A stretch of DNA of 64,000 nt, taken from NCBI GenBank assembly GCA_026874595.1, contig CM049306.1, forward strand, positions 92,364,642 to 92,428,641. Direction: 5' to 3'. The stretch is from Sipunculus nudus. Taxonomy: Eukaryota; Annelida; Sipuncula; Golfingiida; Sipunculidae. Below are positions 1 through 13,204 of this stretch, in pieces. Made by a program: the position numbers and the translations under genes. Every line of letters starts with the position of its first letter. Within the stretch, counting starts at the first letter, position 1. A model generated the notes under the pieces. It was given only the letters and a program-made list of their open reading frames with translations. It made no database searches and was not told the origin of the DNA.

Positions 1-3000
1 CACAGTGGCACCAGTAATTCTAAGCATGATTAATTCTCAATCTGTCACACTGTAATCACTACTAGAGTCCAGGTTAAACAAAGGCCAAGAGTAATTTAAC
101 AGGGTGTACCAGTAGTTTTTGTTAAATAGAGTTGGCACTTAAACTTCAGTATCAATGATAAATTTATAAATAGATATAATGGCCTATTTATTGTTCAGTG
201 TTTTGCAATTATCTTGTGCTTGACTGTGTCACTATAAGCTGCCAAGTTAAACAGTACAGAATTGGAAAAATACAATTTTCATAATTAATCTAATTACCTG
301 TGTGATGTATTATGTGTTAAAATTTTTACTTGCCTAAACTTTCAGGCTTCTGACAACATCTGTGAACAGGATAATTAAATTTATGTTTACCTACCATTTA
401 GGAATAACCTGTCTTCAAAACAGAAATTAAATTTTGAAAAAAATTTAAAGTTATCCGACATGGGGAAACAAACCCTGCTCAGAAAATAATGTTCAAAGTT
501 GGTGCCATGAAATTTTAATTAAACTGGTGATGTTTCTGGGAAATTTTTAATTGGAAATATTTGGAAAAACACCCTGGACATTAGTATTGCTGCCCTCAAA
601 TATAAACACAACAAACAATAACCTTCCCCCCCCCCCCCCCCCAATTTATGTACGATGGTTTACTGACAGGAAAACGGCACGTGGAATGAAGCCATTATCC
701 TCTGTGATGATGGCCATATCGTCACATGCTGCGTCCTTGTGTAAACATGCAATAAAAACCCATTAAAACATTCATTCAGAGGTTATTTACACTTTGATTT
801 ACAACCAAAACTGAACTTTCTGGAGATTTTCGTGATACCAACCTACCCAGATATATAATAAATTTCATAAACATCTGTGATACTGTTCATCAGATATATT
901 GCAGACACACAGAGAATCGAGTGAAAACAATAACCTATAGATGCTTTGCACAAGTTAACAATCAATTTTATTCAGGAAACTATCTTAACATGGCAGCAAT
1001 TTGTAAATTGGATTCCTCACAATTTAAAGATGACAGTACTTCTTGCAGACAACTATTTGCAATGTAAAAGCCTAGAGTGTGTTTGTAATGACCCAATTCA
1101 GGTGCTTCCAACAGTGTGTATAAAATTACAATACCTGCACAATCCAAGCTTCATTTGTTACACACATGTTACATACAGGCCATTAATCATAAGCCAGGCA
1201 GCTATCACTGCTGGTATCAATGGAAAGCACTCTGCCAGAATACAAAGGACTGTTACAGAGGCTGTGGCAGTGCCATAATGTGCTAGGCCAAACCCGTAAC
1301 TATTTTTGTTACCAGCTGAGCAGTTTGGTAGTCATACACATGGCCAAAAACTATAAAGGTTACCATGGCCTGTCAGGCAGCCGAGTAATTTCTCTTCTAC
1401 CCACGTAAAACTATAATAAATTTGCTTTTGGGCAGCAGCCAGAAGTAACAATGAACAGATGTTCCTGGAATGACATCTTCTGGCATAGAAGATTACGTCT
1501 TACAATGTATAATACAGACTATGGTAATAATGGTGAGTATTCAAGGTAATAATAAAAATAATGAAAATAAGAATAACAACAACAATCACAACAACAACAA
1601 TATAGATAACTAGAACTGTAGTCTGAGCCCATATGGATACCTACACCAAGATCCTACAAGCACAATCATAGTTTACTGTTATAGCTGGTTCAAAGGTGAG
1701 CTCCAGCGAAACACTGCCCCTGCCATAAATATTTGAATATTTATGTGTCAAAGATATTGAGCAACAATAGAAAACTCCAAAATCATTAACTGAAGTAAAT
1801 CTGAGCCAGACCTAGTACCACAAAAAAGCTTACCAGCCAAAAAAAAACACTCCCTTAAATACAGTAGAATACCTATGGCTGGTACATAATTTAAAGCACA
1901 CATGACAGAGGCACTGATAATACCAACAGTTCTATAAACAGGATATGGAGGTTTGGGTTTTTTCTTGGAACTTTACATCAGTTGTCTCTTTCCTGTGTAG
2001 TCTCATATCCTGCTATTTTTTAGTCTGTGTTGTCTGTATCCTGTTTTTTTATAGTCTGAATCCTTAATAAAAGGGTGATGACCCTATTCCTGTATAAACT
2101 GGAAACAGAGGTGATTTCCCCTCTCTTTCAATCTTTGATAAAAAATAATATGATAACTAATACTAAGAGATTCTGCAACTTCAAATCTGCAGAATTCTCT
2201 GGGTTTTAAAGATATAACATGTTGGGTTCTCTGTAACTTAACATTTCTAAGTTATTCTCTGCCAGACTCATATTTAACCTTATAAAATTATGTTCTGTTA
2301 GGTTATCTGGGCTTGAACATTCTAAATTTAGCAATGTAGAGTTGACTGGGCTTTTAAATCAGTGATCAAATAAGCCATGAGAAAATTGTGTACTTTAATT
2401 GTCCAGCTGATCCTTTAAAATTTGGCAACTAGTATTTTGCAACAGAGCAATATCCAATTGCAACAAAAAGTAACATTTCTAAAAAATGATTGTTAAAACA
2501 AATATAAATTAATTATACTTTTTAGGGTCAGAAACTTAACCAAAGCAATGTACTTATAATGAAAGTGAAAAATGTACTTTTAAAATTTCAATAATTAGAT
2601 ATTCAGAATAGAACAAGTTTTTTAATATCATTTAAATCATAACTAGAAAATATATGGAATGTGCAAACACACAGCATCTTCAATATAATTACATAATTTA
2701 AATGCTTTTTTTAATGAACTCTTTAAAATTAATGCAATATCCAGCTGTCTGTGAACTCCTGTTAGGAAAACAAGACTTTTTCAATTACTTAAGCCCTGGA
2801 TAACCACATCAAAGGGATGGTGTAAATTTAATTAGCTTAGGAACTATACTTGATCCAAACATGCCCTTGACATGTATTCTGTTCTCTAAGAACCCCATGG
2901 GGATAAAGACAAACACACATTGGAAATATTGTGTCAAAACATCATAACTGGGGCAGTGTTACCGATTTCAAATGATGTCAGTAGAACAATGCCACATACA

Positions 3001-3762
3001 CAAACACTTTGGAGGATGTAGGGAAGTCGTCCAGATGAAAGGAATCATCCCGGCAGATGTCCAAAGAACAGGGCAAGTGTACTACACACAGTTACTGAGT
3101 AAGGGATGAAGATAAATAGCTCCTTTTAATCTCACTACAATAGTCTCACTGTGACATGAGTATATACACTGATGTGTAGTTTATCATGAACATGTGCTGA
3201 CGATGGGGTTTAATCTACAGCTCATACTAACTTAGGTTGTGTGCTATGGACAAAAATGAGTTCACTCCTGTCTGGATCAAACAATATCAGCTCATTACTC
3301 CACCCATATAGAAGAAAAGCTCACATGCACTGGTTAAGTATATTGGGGAGGGGGGATGGGGGCAGAAATTTGGTATGGAGCTAATAGAGTGAGGCTGTGC
3401 AGTTGTTTTAAGTCAAAGAACTGTGGGGGAGGGCATCCCCCTTCGATGGACTAGAAACTTCTTTGACAATTTAGGCAATAATGGTGCAACCTAGAGCATT
3501 TCTTTTGAATATCAGCCCTGATTTTTGCTATTTCCAAGACTTTCTTTTGAATGGCAGGGGGAACACGGTGTGGTTATAATTACTGCACAGGAGTCAATAA
3601 GGCTCACAACAACAAGTTTTGACTGTCTTCCACTCTTAGACTCTTAGCTAGTCTTTACCACAAGGGTACAATCTCTCAACCCAGGAATAGGTACTGGTCA
3701 TGAGTGGCAAGCAAATGTAGAACGATTAACCTTCTAGCACCCATTAAGGCTGCTTGGGTTGT

Positions 3763-3985
3763 ATGCTCAACAGAAGAGGAATGTTGGATGTTTTGGACAT
3801 GGACATTTCAGACTAGGATGTTTTGGACAGGCCTTTTTGCAAGGGAGGATGTTTCAGACAGATCAATATTATCACCAGAAAATGACCTTTTGTTATTATA
3901 ATTTTTAGTGTATCAATGTACCTATATGTTAAATGATATAATATTTATTTGCTTCCAAAATATGGGGATTAATTGGGGCTGAGAA
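3763..3985 (+). repeat. Dispersed repeat, copy 1 (inverted partner at 7545-7770)
   Basis: It shows repeated TTTTGGACA/TTTCAGACA phrases, then GATCAATATTAT and ATGACCTTTTGTT, and ends GGGATTAATTG. The reverse complement of 7545-7770 gives the same order of phrases with scattered substitutions. No terminal structure or target duplication was identified. Confidence 0.8.
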
Positions 3986-4537
3986 ATGCTAAAATAATGA
4001 ACAGGCCAAAAAGACCAGAAAGGCAAAGTGAAAGTTGGAAGAGACTGATATGGTCGGTGATATCAGACTGTAAACCCACCTTTACCATATTTAAAACGGT
4101 CACAGAGTACAAATGCTCTGACACATCCGGCTTTTTTAAAGTAGTGTTTAATTGAGTGATGCAGACAGCTGAGAGTAAGTGTTAGAGATCTCGTAAAGTT
4201 TAGTAAAGACTCCTTTATCATCAACACAGGTATATATCATGAAATGTGTGTAAACATTTCAGCTGATCCCAGAAATGAACTCAATGCACTCTGCCCACGC
4301 GTGTCCCAATTCCTGATGATCTTAAAACGGTTAAAGTTCAAGTAGTGCGATGTTACTGTGTCACTGTGATTCTGCCTTATCAGGATTAATGAGGGCTCCA
4401 CCAGGAGGACTAAGTAAAAAATGATTGATCTAATGTTTTAATCCCAACAAAAAATTATCAATGAAACACTGTAGCCCCTTTATCATCATGAATATAAAGC
4501 TAGCAGTATGCTGAGAATGGGTATACCAAGGTTATAT

Positions 4538-4696
4538 TCAAAATTATCTTACAGGTAACTGCTTATTATTCAAAATTATTTAACAGGTAACTGCTTGATA
4601 TTCAACAATATATTACAGGTAACTTCTTGATATTCAATTTTTTTTACAGTGAACTGCTTGATATTCAAACTTATCTTACTGGAAACTGCTTGATAT
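4538..4696 (+). repeat. 32-bp minisatellite, five units
   Basis: Units share ACAGGTAACT followed by GCTTGATATTCAA. The core recurs at about 4551, 4583, 4615, 4647 and 4678, with the last two cores degenerate. The first three contain CAG|GTAACT. Confidence 0.85.
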
Positions 4697-5966
4697 GAAT
4701 TCCTAAGACATCAGAATGCTGCAGCACCCTGTACAAACTTTATTGTTATAAAAAATATGGATTAGGTTCTTCAAGTATAAAAAGTGTGAATACTGTTAAT
4801 GAATTTTGAGACAAACAGAGACAATATTTAAGAGCCATATGGATTTACACAAAATTATCATAACTGTAAATTTTCCTGACATCTGGGCTCCTGTCATGTT
4901 CATGCTGGTTTGGCAATGAATCATAGCTCACAAAACCAAGTAGAAATGGCTAAATAGGTGTGAACAGCAGATCGCTCTGAAGAGGGACTGCTGAGTATAC
5001 CAACACATTTTAAAACCAGATCCTACAAAGGCACTGTGTTGATTTATTCCAAAGTTTGATATTTACAATAGAGATATATGGATCTATATTACTAAAACCT
5101 ATCAAACTGTACCAGTATCTGAAGGCCCTTAAACTGATCCCCCCTCCCTAAAAATAATGTATTTATAATTACTCCGGTTATCTTGGTGCTGAGACAAGAA
5201 GGATAAGTATGTAATGATGAAAATGGTAGGCTATTGTCTTACACTGCTGTGTTAGGGGTGGGGCTTGTCTCTGAATCAGTGAGTGGTTTGTCTGAGAGCA
5301 ATGCTGTCTTAATACAAAGATGTCTCTACATATAGAATGTGACATTGTGTACCACAGCAACAGACACAGACATCTGTTTAGGGTGTGGTATTGTCCTTTG
5401 TCGCAAAAATGTTTGCAATCTTCAACAGTTAAACCATGTCATAAAATATTTATGAAGCAGCAAAGAAAATCCAGTTGCTTTGAAAAATTCTCCTTATTCT
5501 ACAATTTGTGACACATTTTCTAAAAAGATAAAACCATACTCAAGACAGGGAATGAAAAACAACTTTGACAAGTACATTTGCAATAACATTATTCCCAATG
5601 AACAAGATCTTTCCCATGTTTTCAAGTTACCTAAATTTCCTGTCCACATATAATAACAGCTCAAAACAGCCTTCAAAGTGAATTTACTAAAGTGAAATAT
5701 TATTTACAGAGTCAATCACCGAGGTTTATTTAAAATAAAAATGAAAAATATAAACCTGTATAAAATCCTAGAAATTTTATATGAAAGACCAAAGATAGGA
5801 CATAATTACCACAAGAATACAGCACTGCTTTAAGTTTCTGTGAATTTATTAATATATCAGTTAGACTGTACTACCTGTTTACAAATCAACCAGATTTTTT
5901 CAGACGTTGCTGTTTAGCTGTGCCTGGTATTTCATCATTCAAATACACACAACAACACCAGCTTAC

Positions 5967-6106
5967 CTCAGTACCCTGGCCCTGCATTATCTTTTGTGAG
6001 ATGTTGAAGATCCTGTTCTTCATGTGTACTTTGTCTCCTTCAAGTCGAATCAGTAGAACTCTGAAGTTGGTGCCTCCCAAGTCCAGAGCCAGGAAATTAC
6101 CACGCT
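5967..6106 (-). CDS. HK: Hexokinase coding exon 3 (phosphate-1 loop)
   Basis: The acceptor is tcttcacag|AGCGTGG and the donor is ACTGAG|gtaagc. With the base carried from exon 2 it reads [19 protein letters not shown] and continues to a KIMQGQGTE end in phase 0. It is slightly shorter than the vertebrate exon because the strand after the LDLGGTNFR loop is tighter. Confidence 0.95.
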
Positions 6107-9100
6107 CTGTGAAGAAAAATATTACTGTTCATTAGATAATCCATGAAAACAATATAATCTCAAATCACAATAATTCAAACTGTTCAGAAGTGTTGGTAAC
6201 CAGCAGTAGTTTTATGATTAACCATCAGTTTAAATCTGTTGACCTCTACCATGTAATGACAGATATTTGGAATTAATCTTCTGTTTAGGAATATAAAATT
6301 CCTGTCCCAGCAGAGACCTGTGCAACTGCTATATAGGCCTACATATTGGCTAAAAATTATATATCTAATTATTCTCCAAACTATAGTTTACACAGACGTA
6401 TAGAGTAAACTTAGATACAAATTTACCTGTGAACAGACATCACTTTTCTATTGTGAGCTCTCATTAATTACATGAAAAAGTACATTTCCTCTACACAAAG
6501 CCTATGTAATGAGCAAAACTTTGTAATTGATTATGGAACTGCAAGATCAATTATTGGATCTTTGCATCATCCCTTTGATCATTAATTATAATAGATCGTC
6601 AGCCAGTCATTTACGCAATAGCATTATCCTTCACCACTTTCTCCATGTTTCATTTACATTCACAAACAAGGAACATTTTTATACATTCTTTTCACATCTA
6701 TTATGAATTGCTCTAATCTTTATTATTCCTTAATTTTTCATCAATTCAATATAGGACTTTTAAAATAAAAGCTTTTATCTACTACAGGATATTCAAATAA
6801 TAATATATAGTCGAAATTAAAAAAAGAAATGATTACACAACAGAATCAGTCATCATCACGTGATAGTGCTGATAAAAAAAAATCTTACCTGAACCATCTG
6901 GTAGTGCTCGTACATAGGTAGGGAACATTTTGACGTTGGCTGATCCATTTGTATCCCTGCCCAGGCCTTGTCTCATTTCATTCAGGAGAATTTCAGAAAT
7001 CTTTTTGTACGTCCCATCATCCAGCATGTAATCTTTCAATATTTCATCAATCTGTAACGAAATGTACACCACTTATATTTCTCCATCAGGGAGATTATTT
7101 AATTAAATAAAGGGAATGAAATGAACTTGATTTTTTTTTGTAAGGACGGGTCTATGGCCTGTTGCAGGCACTACATACTTAACGAGGATGAAGAAATCCA
7201 TATGATCAAAAAGATATGTTACAAGTAAGCAGTCTGGAATATAAGCTTTTCATACTCAATAACCAGGACAGCACACCCTGTGGTTATTAATGGACGGTCC
7301 TGACTATGTGGAATAATGAAAACTGCTTATGTGAAATTACAGAATGAGCAATAATATTTGTGCATCACCCTGTTTTTTGTCTAAATTTATATAAGTGCAT
7401 GATTATTAATTCTATTTTTGTATATATTAATATAAGTGCATGATTATTCTATTTTTGTAGGTTTCATAGTTTTATTAAACAAAATATTCTCCTGTCAATG
7501 GTTCACTCTATTCTGTTTCATACTGTATCTTTTTGCTTACAAATAACATAAAAAGAACCCTCAATTAATCCCAATATCTTGGAGGCAAATGAATATTATA
7601 TTATTAAACATGTGTACATTGAAACACTAAAAATTATAAAAACAAAAGGTCATTTTCTTGAAATAATATTGATCTGTCCGAAACGTCTTCCCTTGTAAAA
7701 AACCTGTCCGAAACGTCTTTGACCAGACTGTCCTGGTCCGGACTGTCCATGTCCGAAATTTCCTACATTTGTTATTAATATGTAAAAACAAAATTCTGAG
7801 GTTCAACTCAAATTTCTATAATTTGTCCTTCAGGAAGTCTGAAGTGATTGGGTTTTAAGTGGAGACCTGTATCTTTGAAGTACAAGTCTAATAACTATCC
7901 CCAATTCTTGATTCTGAGCACCGAAATGGATAAGGCACAAAGGGGTTTTAATATTTACATTTGAATCCATAATGTATGTAGAAAATTATTGTATTATAAG
8001 CTGATCATAATAGAGACAGCAGTTTGCCTAAAGACAAAACAGACTTTATTTTCACAATGAAAAGATATATTCACCAGTTTTATTGAAGTTTATACCTGCT
8101 TGATTAAGAAAAATACTGTGGTTGGCTTGTTATTCGCGGTGGTTTCAAATTCGCGATATTTGCCGTAAGTGAAAAGCCACAAAATTGAAACCACACAGAT
8201 ATGAAACCTTGCTGTAATGGGAAAATAGTCTCTGTAGTTGCCACCAGGTGGCAATAATGGGCATTAGTAGGAAATAAATATAATCCAAATAACAATCATG
8301 TTGATCGCAGCGTGCACATGTCCACAATCTAGTTATATAAAAAAAATGCTTGGTTCTCAACTGCAGTTCTGCATGTCTGATTTTATTTATCAAACTGCGA
8401 TCCCAAGCCAATTGTCTTGGTCGAACTGCTTGAACTCTCCCCGCTTACACTTTTCGGCCGTTGTTCGATCTGATCATTCCCCCCTTAGAGTAACTCTTTC
8501 TTCACATTCACACTCTTGGGGATCAGGCAGACCCTCTGTGCGCGGCCACTTCAGGGAAATGGCCCCTTTCGTTACTTCCATGGTATGATGTTTCTATCAT
8601 ATAATCCGAACATGATATGATCAAGGTAGAGTAGAGGGCCCTATTTATGTTGATATGTAATGGCCAAGCTGTGAAACCAACGCCCTCTGAAGCAGCATCG
8701 CCAGATTCTGGCAATGACAGTCATTGTTCGAGCAAAACATAACTTTGTGTAATAGAGAATTCATACATATTTTGGTGTAAATTAAAATATTAATATATAT
8801 GCCCCATGGCGAAAATGGAACTCCGTGAAACTATGAAAAATTGCTTGAGTGCGAAAAATTGAGCCCCTTAAATATATAGCTAACCAAAGTATATATTCAC
8901 ATATACAGATATAAGGTATAGTTTTGCATATTTCATGTATTCATTAATATCAGACCCTAAATATTCCCTAAGTGACATCCCATTTTGTTAATGAATGAGT
9001 ATCTATATAAATATATAATTTGAGTATGTAGTAGATTATATACATATTTTCTACACATTTATTCACTTGAAAACCTGTACTGATAAAGCATGGAGGGTGT

Positions 9101-12100
9101 GACTATGAGGTAACTGGTATTAAACATCAAATGACATAATAACAATCCCAAAATGAACTATAATACACTAAGTATTTATCATTACATAGAGGTTTGGGAG
9201 GGGGGAGAGAAGCAGAGATAATATTGCGAAGAGTTTGTGGTTAAGGGAAGTTTACTGAAAGCAAAAGTGACTCAGAGTCAGATTTTTAGGAGGGAACATA
9301 TACTTAGGTCCCTGACCAGACATGGCTCTGTGCCAAAACTGTCCACAGAATGTGGAGCAACACGTGTAGGTGTCTGACCTCAACATGGATTGCTGATAGA
9401 ATTCATGTATACCAATGTCATTTGGTGCATAATAATGAACTGGGAAGTCACTTCAACAACCACATGTTGGCACGGTCTGCCACACCTCCCACAGTAGCCA
9501 ATCACAGCCCTCGCTGGCTGGCCCTCCCAGACACTCCTCACCAGGATCAATACCCCACTGCTGTATCTAAACACAACAGTGTTAAAGCTATAGAAGTCTG
9601 CCACATGCATTATCTGGCTGCCAGCCAAGCTGTTAAGCTACTTTAAGCCCAGACTAATGATGGCATTGGCTGCAGGTTCATCAAAATTACGTGATCTGGG
9701 GTTGTTAGTAAACATAAACACCAGACATGCTTTGGTGCCCTTCAAATATTCAGAAGGCTCTTGTTGATGTCTGAGACAATTTATATTTACGTAGATGTAT
9801 GCTTTGCCTGTCATAAAGGTCAACAACATGACATCTGAAATGCACCAAACAGCAACCTCTTCACCCTCTGGCACACATCAAAACCTCAGGGTCATTGGAA
9901 AATTCCAGTGTGTATAGTTTTCATTATATTTGATTTTCATCAGAGTACATCTGTGGTTGTTTGTAAACACTCATGTTTTCCATGGTTTATATATATTTAA
10001 CATCTGACAAGAAACATGACTTAACTTACTTTATTATCTGAGTTTTTAACAGAGCAGGTGTAACCATGTAATTCAGCGCTAAGACTCAATGCTGCTGCCT
10101 GCCAAAATTGTGATCTGGCAGCTGCACATAACAGGATTTTTAATAGTTAGCGTTATGCTAAATTTAGAATTATATATGGGTACAGGCCATCTTTATTCAA
10201 TGATTAATTGTCACCAGTTTTAAGGATCACTGTGATTCAGCATATAATTAACCACTCATGACAATAAACCAAATGAGCAAAGCAAAGACAACCAGTCTAA
10301 TACAATATTTCACCAAATAACTTGATCTTACACTGACTAAAGCTCTATCAATGATATTACAGCTTTATCAGTCTCCTTTTAAACTTTTAACTTTTAAGAT
10401 TGATTTGATAAGATAAGATCATAATCATGTCCCCATTAAACTTGATAAAAATTACTAGCAGCACACTGAAATGTGAAATGTGTTTGAACTTTTGCCAGTT
10501 TATTCTATGTTACCATCAAAAGGATTAATGTTATTTCACATCTCACACCTTATAAGTTATATGAGCCTAAGGGAGATAATATGATAATCAAGATTCCTTA
10601 CACTGCAAAATCTAATAGTTAAAAGAAGTTTGTTTATCTGTTCACATACACAAAATCCATCATGAGGATGTTATTAAAAAATGCATACTTATTGCAAAAG
10701 GTGAGATACATCATATTTTTGGCAAAAAATAGAAATCAGCTTTAAATATTAAAATCTTCAGACAAATAGAAAAACCTTTACTTGTTATATTGTCAAATAA
10801 AGGACACTCTGACAATTCATAATTTTTATACATCACTGAGGCTAAAGCTTATTTCAATATAGATTTTAAAGCTAAATTGATCAAAGGTAGTTTGATGATA
10901 CAGAGACCTTAAAGTTGTTCAATACTCAAGCAATCTTGATTTATATTTCTCTATCACACAAGTGGGTGTTTACTTTTTTTCTATTATTTCAATAATTAAA
11001 AAACTCATTATCTCTCTGAAACCTTTCACAAGGATCTTCATGTTGATTTTTTCCTCCATTGTGATATTTTTTTCATGCTCCATAAACTATTACTGCCTCC
11101 TTCTCTCTTACATGGCCCTTCATGGGCACAAGGGCAACTATTATGTGTCATCTGTCTGTGACACAAGAACATCTTCCTCTGTTCTAAATTCTAATAAAAA
11201 GACTGATGTATCATACATCTGCTGCAAGAAAGTATGGGTCTATGTGCTTCTTTTTTCTTACATATTTATATATTTCCATTTCCATGATTATACAGTCAAC
11301 TGGTAATAATCTCAAAACTTTTGACTATGGTTGTGCTTCAGCAATTTCTCTGATTGACTGTTTTCCTAAGCTTGAATCATGATACTAAGTGACATTACGC
11401 AGTGAACATCTAATTCAACATCCCTACCCAATCTCCCATTAAAGAAAGTCATTTGAATGAAAATCTGCAGGGGTCTGTGGCTGCACAAAATTTAGAAATG
11501 ATTACCTAATAAGCTTCATTAAGACACCTTATTACTGGTATCATTAATTACTGTATAACACTATTGGTGGTGTGACACAACAGATTTATTTTCTGAGGGA
11601 TATCTAAAAACAAAATGCAAGAGTGATCTACATCCTTGTAATCCATATTGGGATTGTTCTGTGTTTCAAGATTGGGCCTGTTTCCCCCCCCCCCCCCCCC
11701 CCCCGAGGGAATTATTTTGTACTGTTAAAAAGATGAGGTGTGAATGTTGAGTAAAGGAGGGAGACATTCACTAAAACAAGTTCAGAGGGCAAAAGGCAGA
11801 AATGAGGCACTAATAAAGGTTTAGATTAGTCCCTATATGTACATCATGTTTCAATTTTCAATGATAACAGCAACTATACTGATTGAGTAAACAGTAACCC
11901 AAACCGTGAAATATTTGATATTGAACAAAAGCCAACAAAATGTGCTGCTCTCTATATCATTTGAGTGGATGCATGGCACAACACATAAAAAAAGACAGAT
12001 CTGATTATATACTTGGATGAATTCAGACATTTTGCTTTTGAGTTAAAACCACTGAATGGTTCTTATAGACTCTATTCTGGGGTGACTGGGACACTGATGA

Positions 12101-12764
12101 ACCTTCCTAAATTAATCAATTTTAGACCTGCAAACATGTATGATCATATCTGTACAATAATATAAGACTATGAAAACAAGAGGACTAATATCACTAATAA
12201 AAATTCAAGTACAACCAAAAAACACTATAAATAGTATAGTAAATTGAAACCATATTATATACATTTCCCAAAACGCTGTTCTCTTGTCTTAATATCTTTG
12301 GAAAGAGGACTGTCTTTTTTTCAAAGAGGGCATGTTATACAGACAGCTATAACAAACTTGGAAGCTGGAAATCACAAATTGGTTTATGATTAATGGTCCT
12401 ATGGATATGGAATTTCGATTGCTTATTTTTTCTCAGTGCTGAAGCTAATTAAGGCCTCGCCCCCCACTCTTAAGCTCTGGCTGTCTCAGTAAGGCGGTAA
12501 CCACGTGCCTCTTTGCGTTAGCAGACAATATGCATCAGGTAACGACAATATAGTATACATATATCATACGCTGATAGCACAACTGTCACTATTTTGTTCT
12601 CAACCATGTCATGATACTTGATAGGCTTCACGCTTGGAGCCACATGAAAAATTCCTTGGCTTAAGGCCTAACGCAAGTGCATATTTCTGATGAATTATTC
12701 AATTAAAACAGTATCATACCTTCTTTCCTCTCTCTTCTTCGGTTAAAGTCTGTTGATCTCCCAT
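5967..12764 (-). CDS. HK: Hexokinase, N-terminal part (coding exons 1-3; 3' part not in window)
   Basis: Hexokinase phosphorylates glucose with ATP at the entry to glycolysis, in the cytosol or on the outer mitochondrial membrane. Three exons join in frame (12764-12720, 7051-6889, 6106-5967) to give the first 116 residues. Residues 1-15 are [15 protein letters not shown]. Residues 16-69 cover the start of the small domain ([22 protein letters not shown]). Residues 77-88 are [12 protein letters not shown], the phosphate-1 ATP-binding loop that defines the family. Exon 2 is 163 bp, which I recall as the size of the matching vertebrate exon, and phases run 0, 1, 0 as expected. The N-terminus is acidic and lacks the hydrophobic mitochondrial-binding segment of vertebrate HK1/HK2. 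Exon 4, expected next, was not found in 1-5960, so the gene probably continues past the left edge. Intron 1 is 5.7 kb. Confidence 0.93.
6889..7051 (-). CDS. HK: Hexokinase coding exon 2
   Basis: The acceptor is cgttacag|ATTGATGAA and the donor is GGTTCAG|gtaagatt. The 163-bp exon encodes 54 residues plus one base, from [10 protein letters not shown] through LPDGS. It contains the conserved [12 protein letters not shown] stretch just before the first phosphate-binding loop. Confidence 0.95.
7071..12719 (-). other. Hexokinase intron 1 and its contents
   Basis: Apart from the repeat copy at 7545-7770 and a C21 run at 11684-11704, this intron shows no recognised gene. A moderately GC-richer stretch at 8.42-8.72 kb has CpGs and a perfect CTCF-like core lies at 8241-8252. 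A second non-AT stretch at 9.35-9.65 kb has a CCAAT box but no recognisable protein in either strand. Confidence 0.45.
7545..7770 (-). repeat. Dispersed repeat, copy 2 (inverted partner of 3763-3985)
   Basis: Read on the minus strand it repeats the order seen at 3763-3985: TTTCGGACA phrases, GATCAATATTAT, ATGACCTTTTGTT, TTTTTAGTGT and GGGATTAATTG. The pair brackets hexokinase exons 2 and 3. Confidence 0.8.
12720..12764 (-). CDS. HK: Hexokinase coding exon 1
   Basis: Start codon at 12764-12762, then 15 codons to a donor reading AAG|gtatgatac. The peptide is [15 protein letters not shown] and the exon ends in phase 0, matching the phase of the exon at 7051. This start is chosen because the acidic, Lys-rich leader joins directly onto [10 protein letters not shown] as in family members. 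Confidence 0.85.
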
Positions 12765-13204
12765 CTTATATTCAATAAATAGTGTATTCAATTAATTGTG
12801 TACAAACTGGTCCTGTTGACTGTTGTTGTTCTGGTTGTATTTGTATGAGTGACCTACAGCGTGTACTTGACGTGTTTTTGACCTCAATGACATATGCTAA
12901 CATGGAGGTGTGGCAATCATGTGACTAAATTGTGGACTGATACCCTACTCTTACTGTTGCCTCCTGACTTATTTGAGCTGGTTACCAGTCTCTCACAATT
13001 AATCCATTTATAAAATTACAGAAAAGTATTGGAACCTATTCATGCACCATCACCTAGATTATTTACAGAAAATGTTTACAAAAGAAATACTGATTCTATT
13101 GTGAGAAATCAGATACACTTTTCCCCAACATCGGCTAATTCCGTGACTTTCCGAAGATGGTGCAGTTTCGGTACTTCCGGTATGGTGTCTGACTACCAAG
13201 AAAG
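12765..13204. promoter_or_regulatory. Divergent promoter region between hexokinase and Abraxas-like gene
   Basis: The 440 bp between the two start codons must hold the start regions of both genes unless a non-coding first exon lies elsewhere. At 13173-13180 is ACTTCCGG, the reverse complement of the ETS consensus CCGGAAGT. At 13154-13160 is AAGATGG, like the YY1/initiator core. No TATA box is obvious. Transcription start sites cannot be placed from sequence alone. Confidence 0.6.

Larger units (their letters stand above)
1..5960. other. Left flank, probably a hexokinase intron; no further exon recognised
   Basis: AT-rich sequence with a C17 run at 626-642, a dispersed repeat copy (3763-3985) and a 32-bp minisatellite (4538-4696). 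I looked on the minus strand for the next hexokinase exon, expected to encode a GFTFSFP-like stretch, and did not find it. The short ORFs here resemble no family I know. Confidence 0.5.

Noticed and set aside
1-5960. Hexokinase exon 4 within the window
   Set aside because: I looked on the minus strand for the expected GFTFSFP region and saw none; the closest look-alike (near 4024) does not keep the motif.
8480-8590. Alternative hexokinase first exon beginning ACCATGG at about 8582 (minus)
   Set aside because: A phase-0 GT exists (AGA|gttact) but the donor is weak and the peptide resembles no hexokinase N-terminus. The exon at 12764 is better supported.
10962-11306. 114-residue plus-strand ORF with hydrophobic stretches
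   Set aside because: It lies in AT-rich hexokinase intron, has no family resemblance and no splice or Kozak support. Hydrophobicity follows from T-rich codons.
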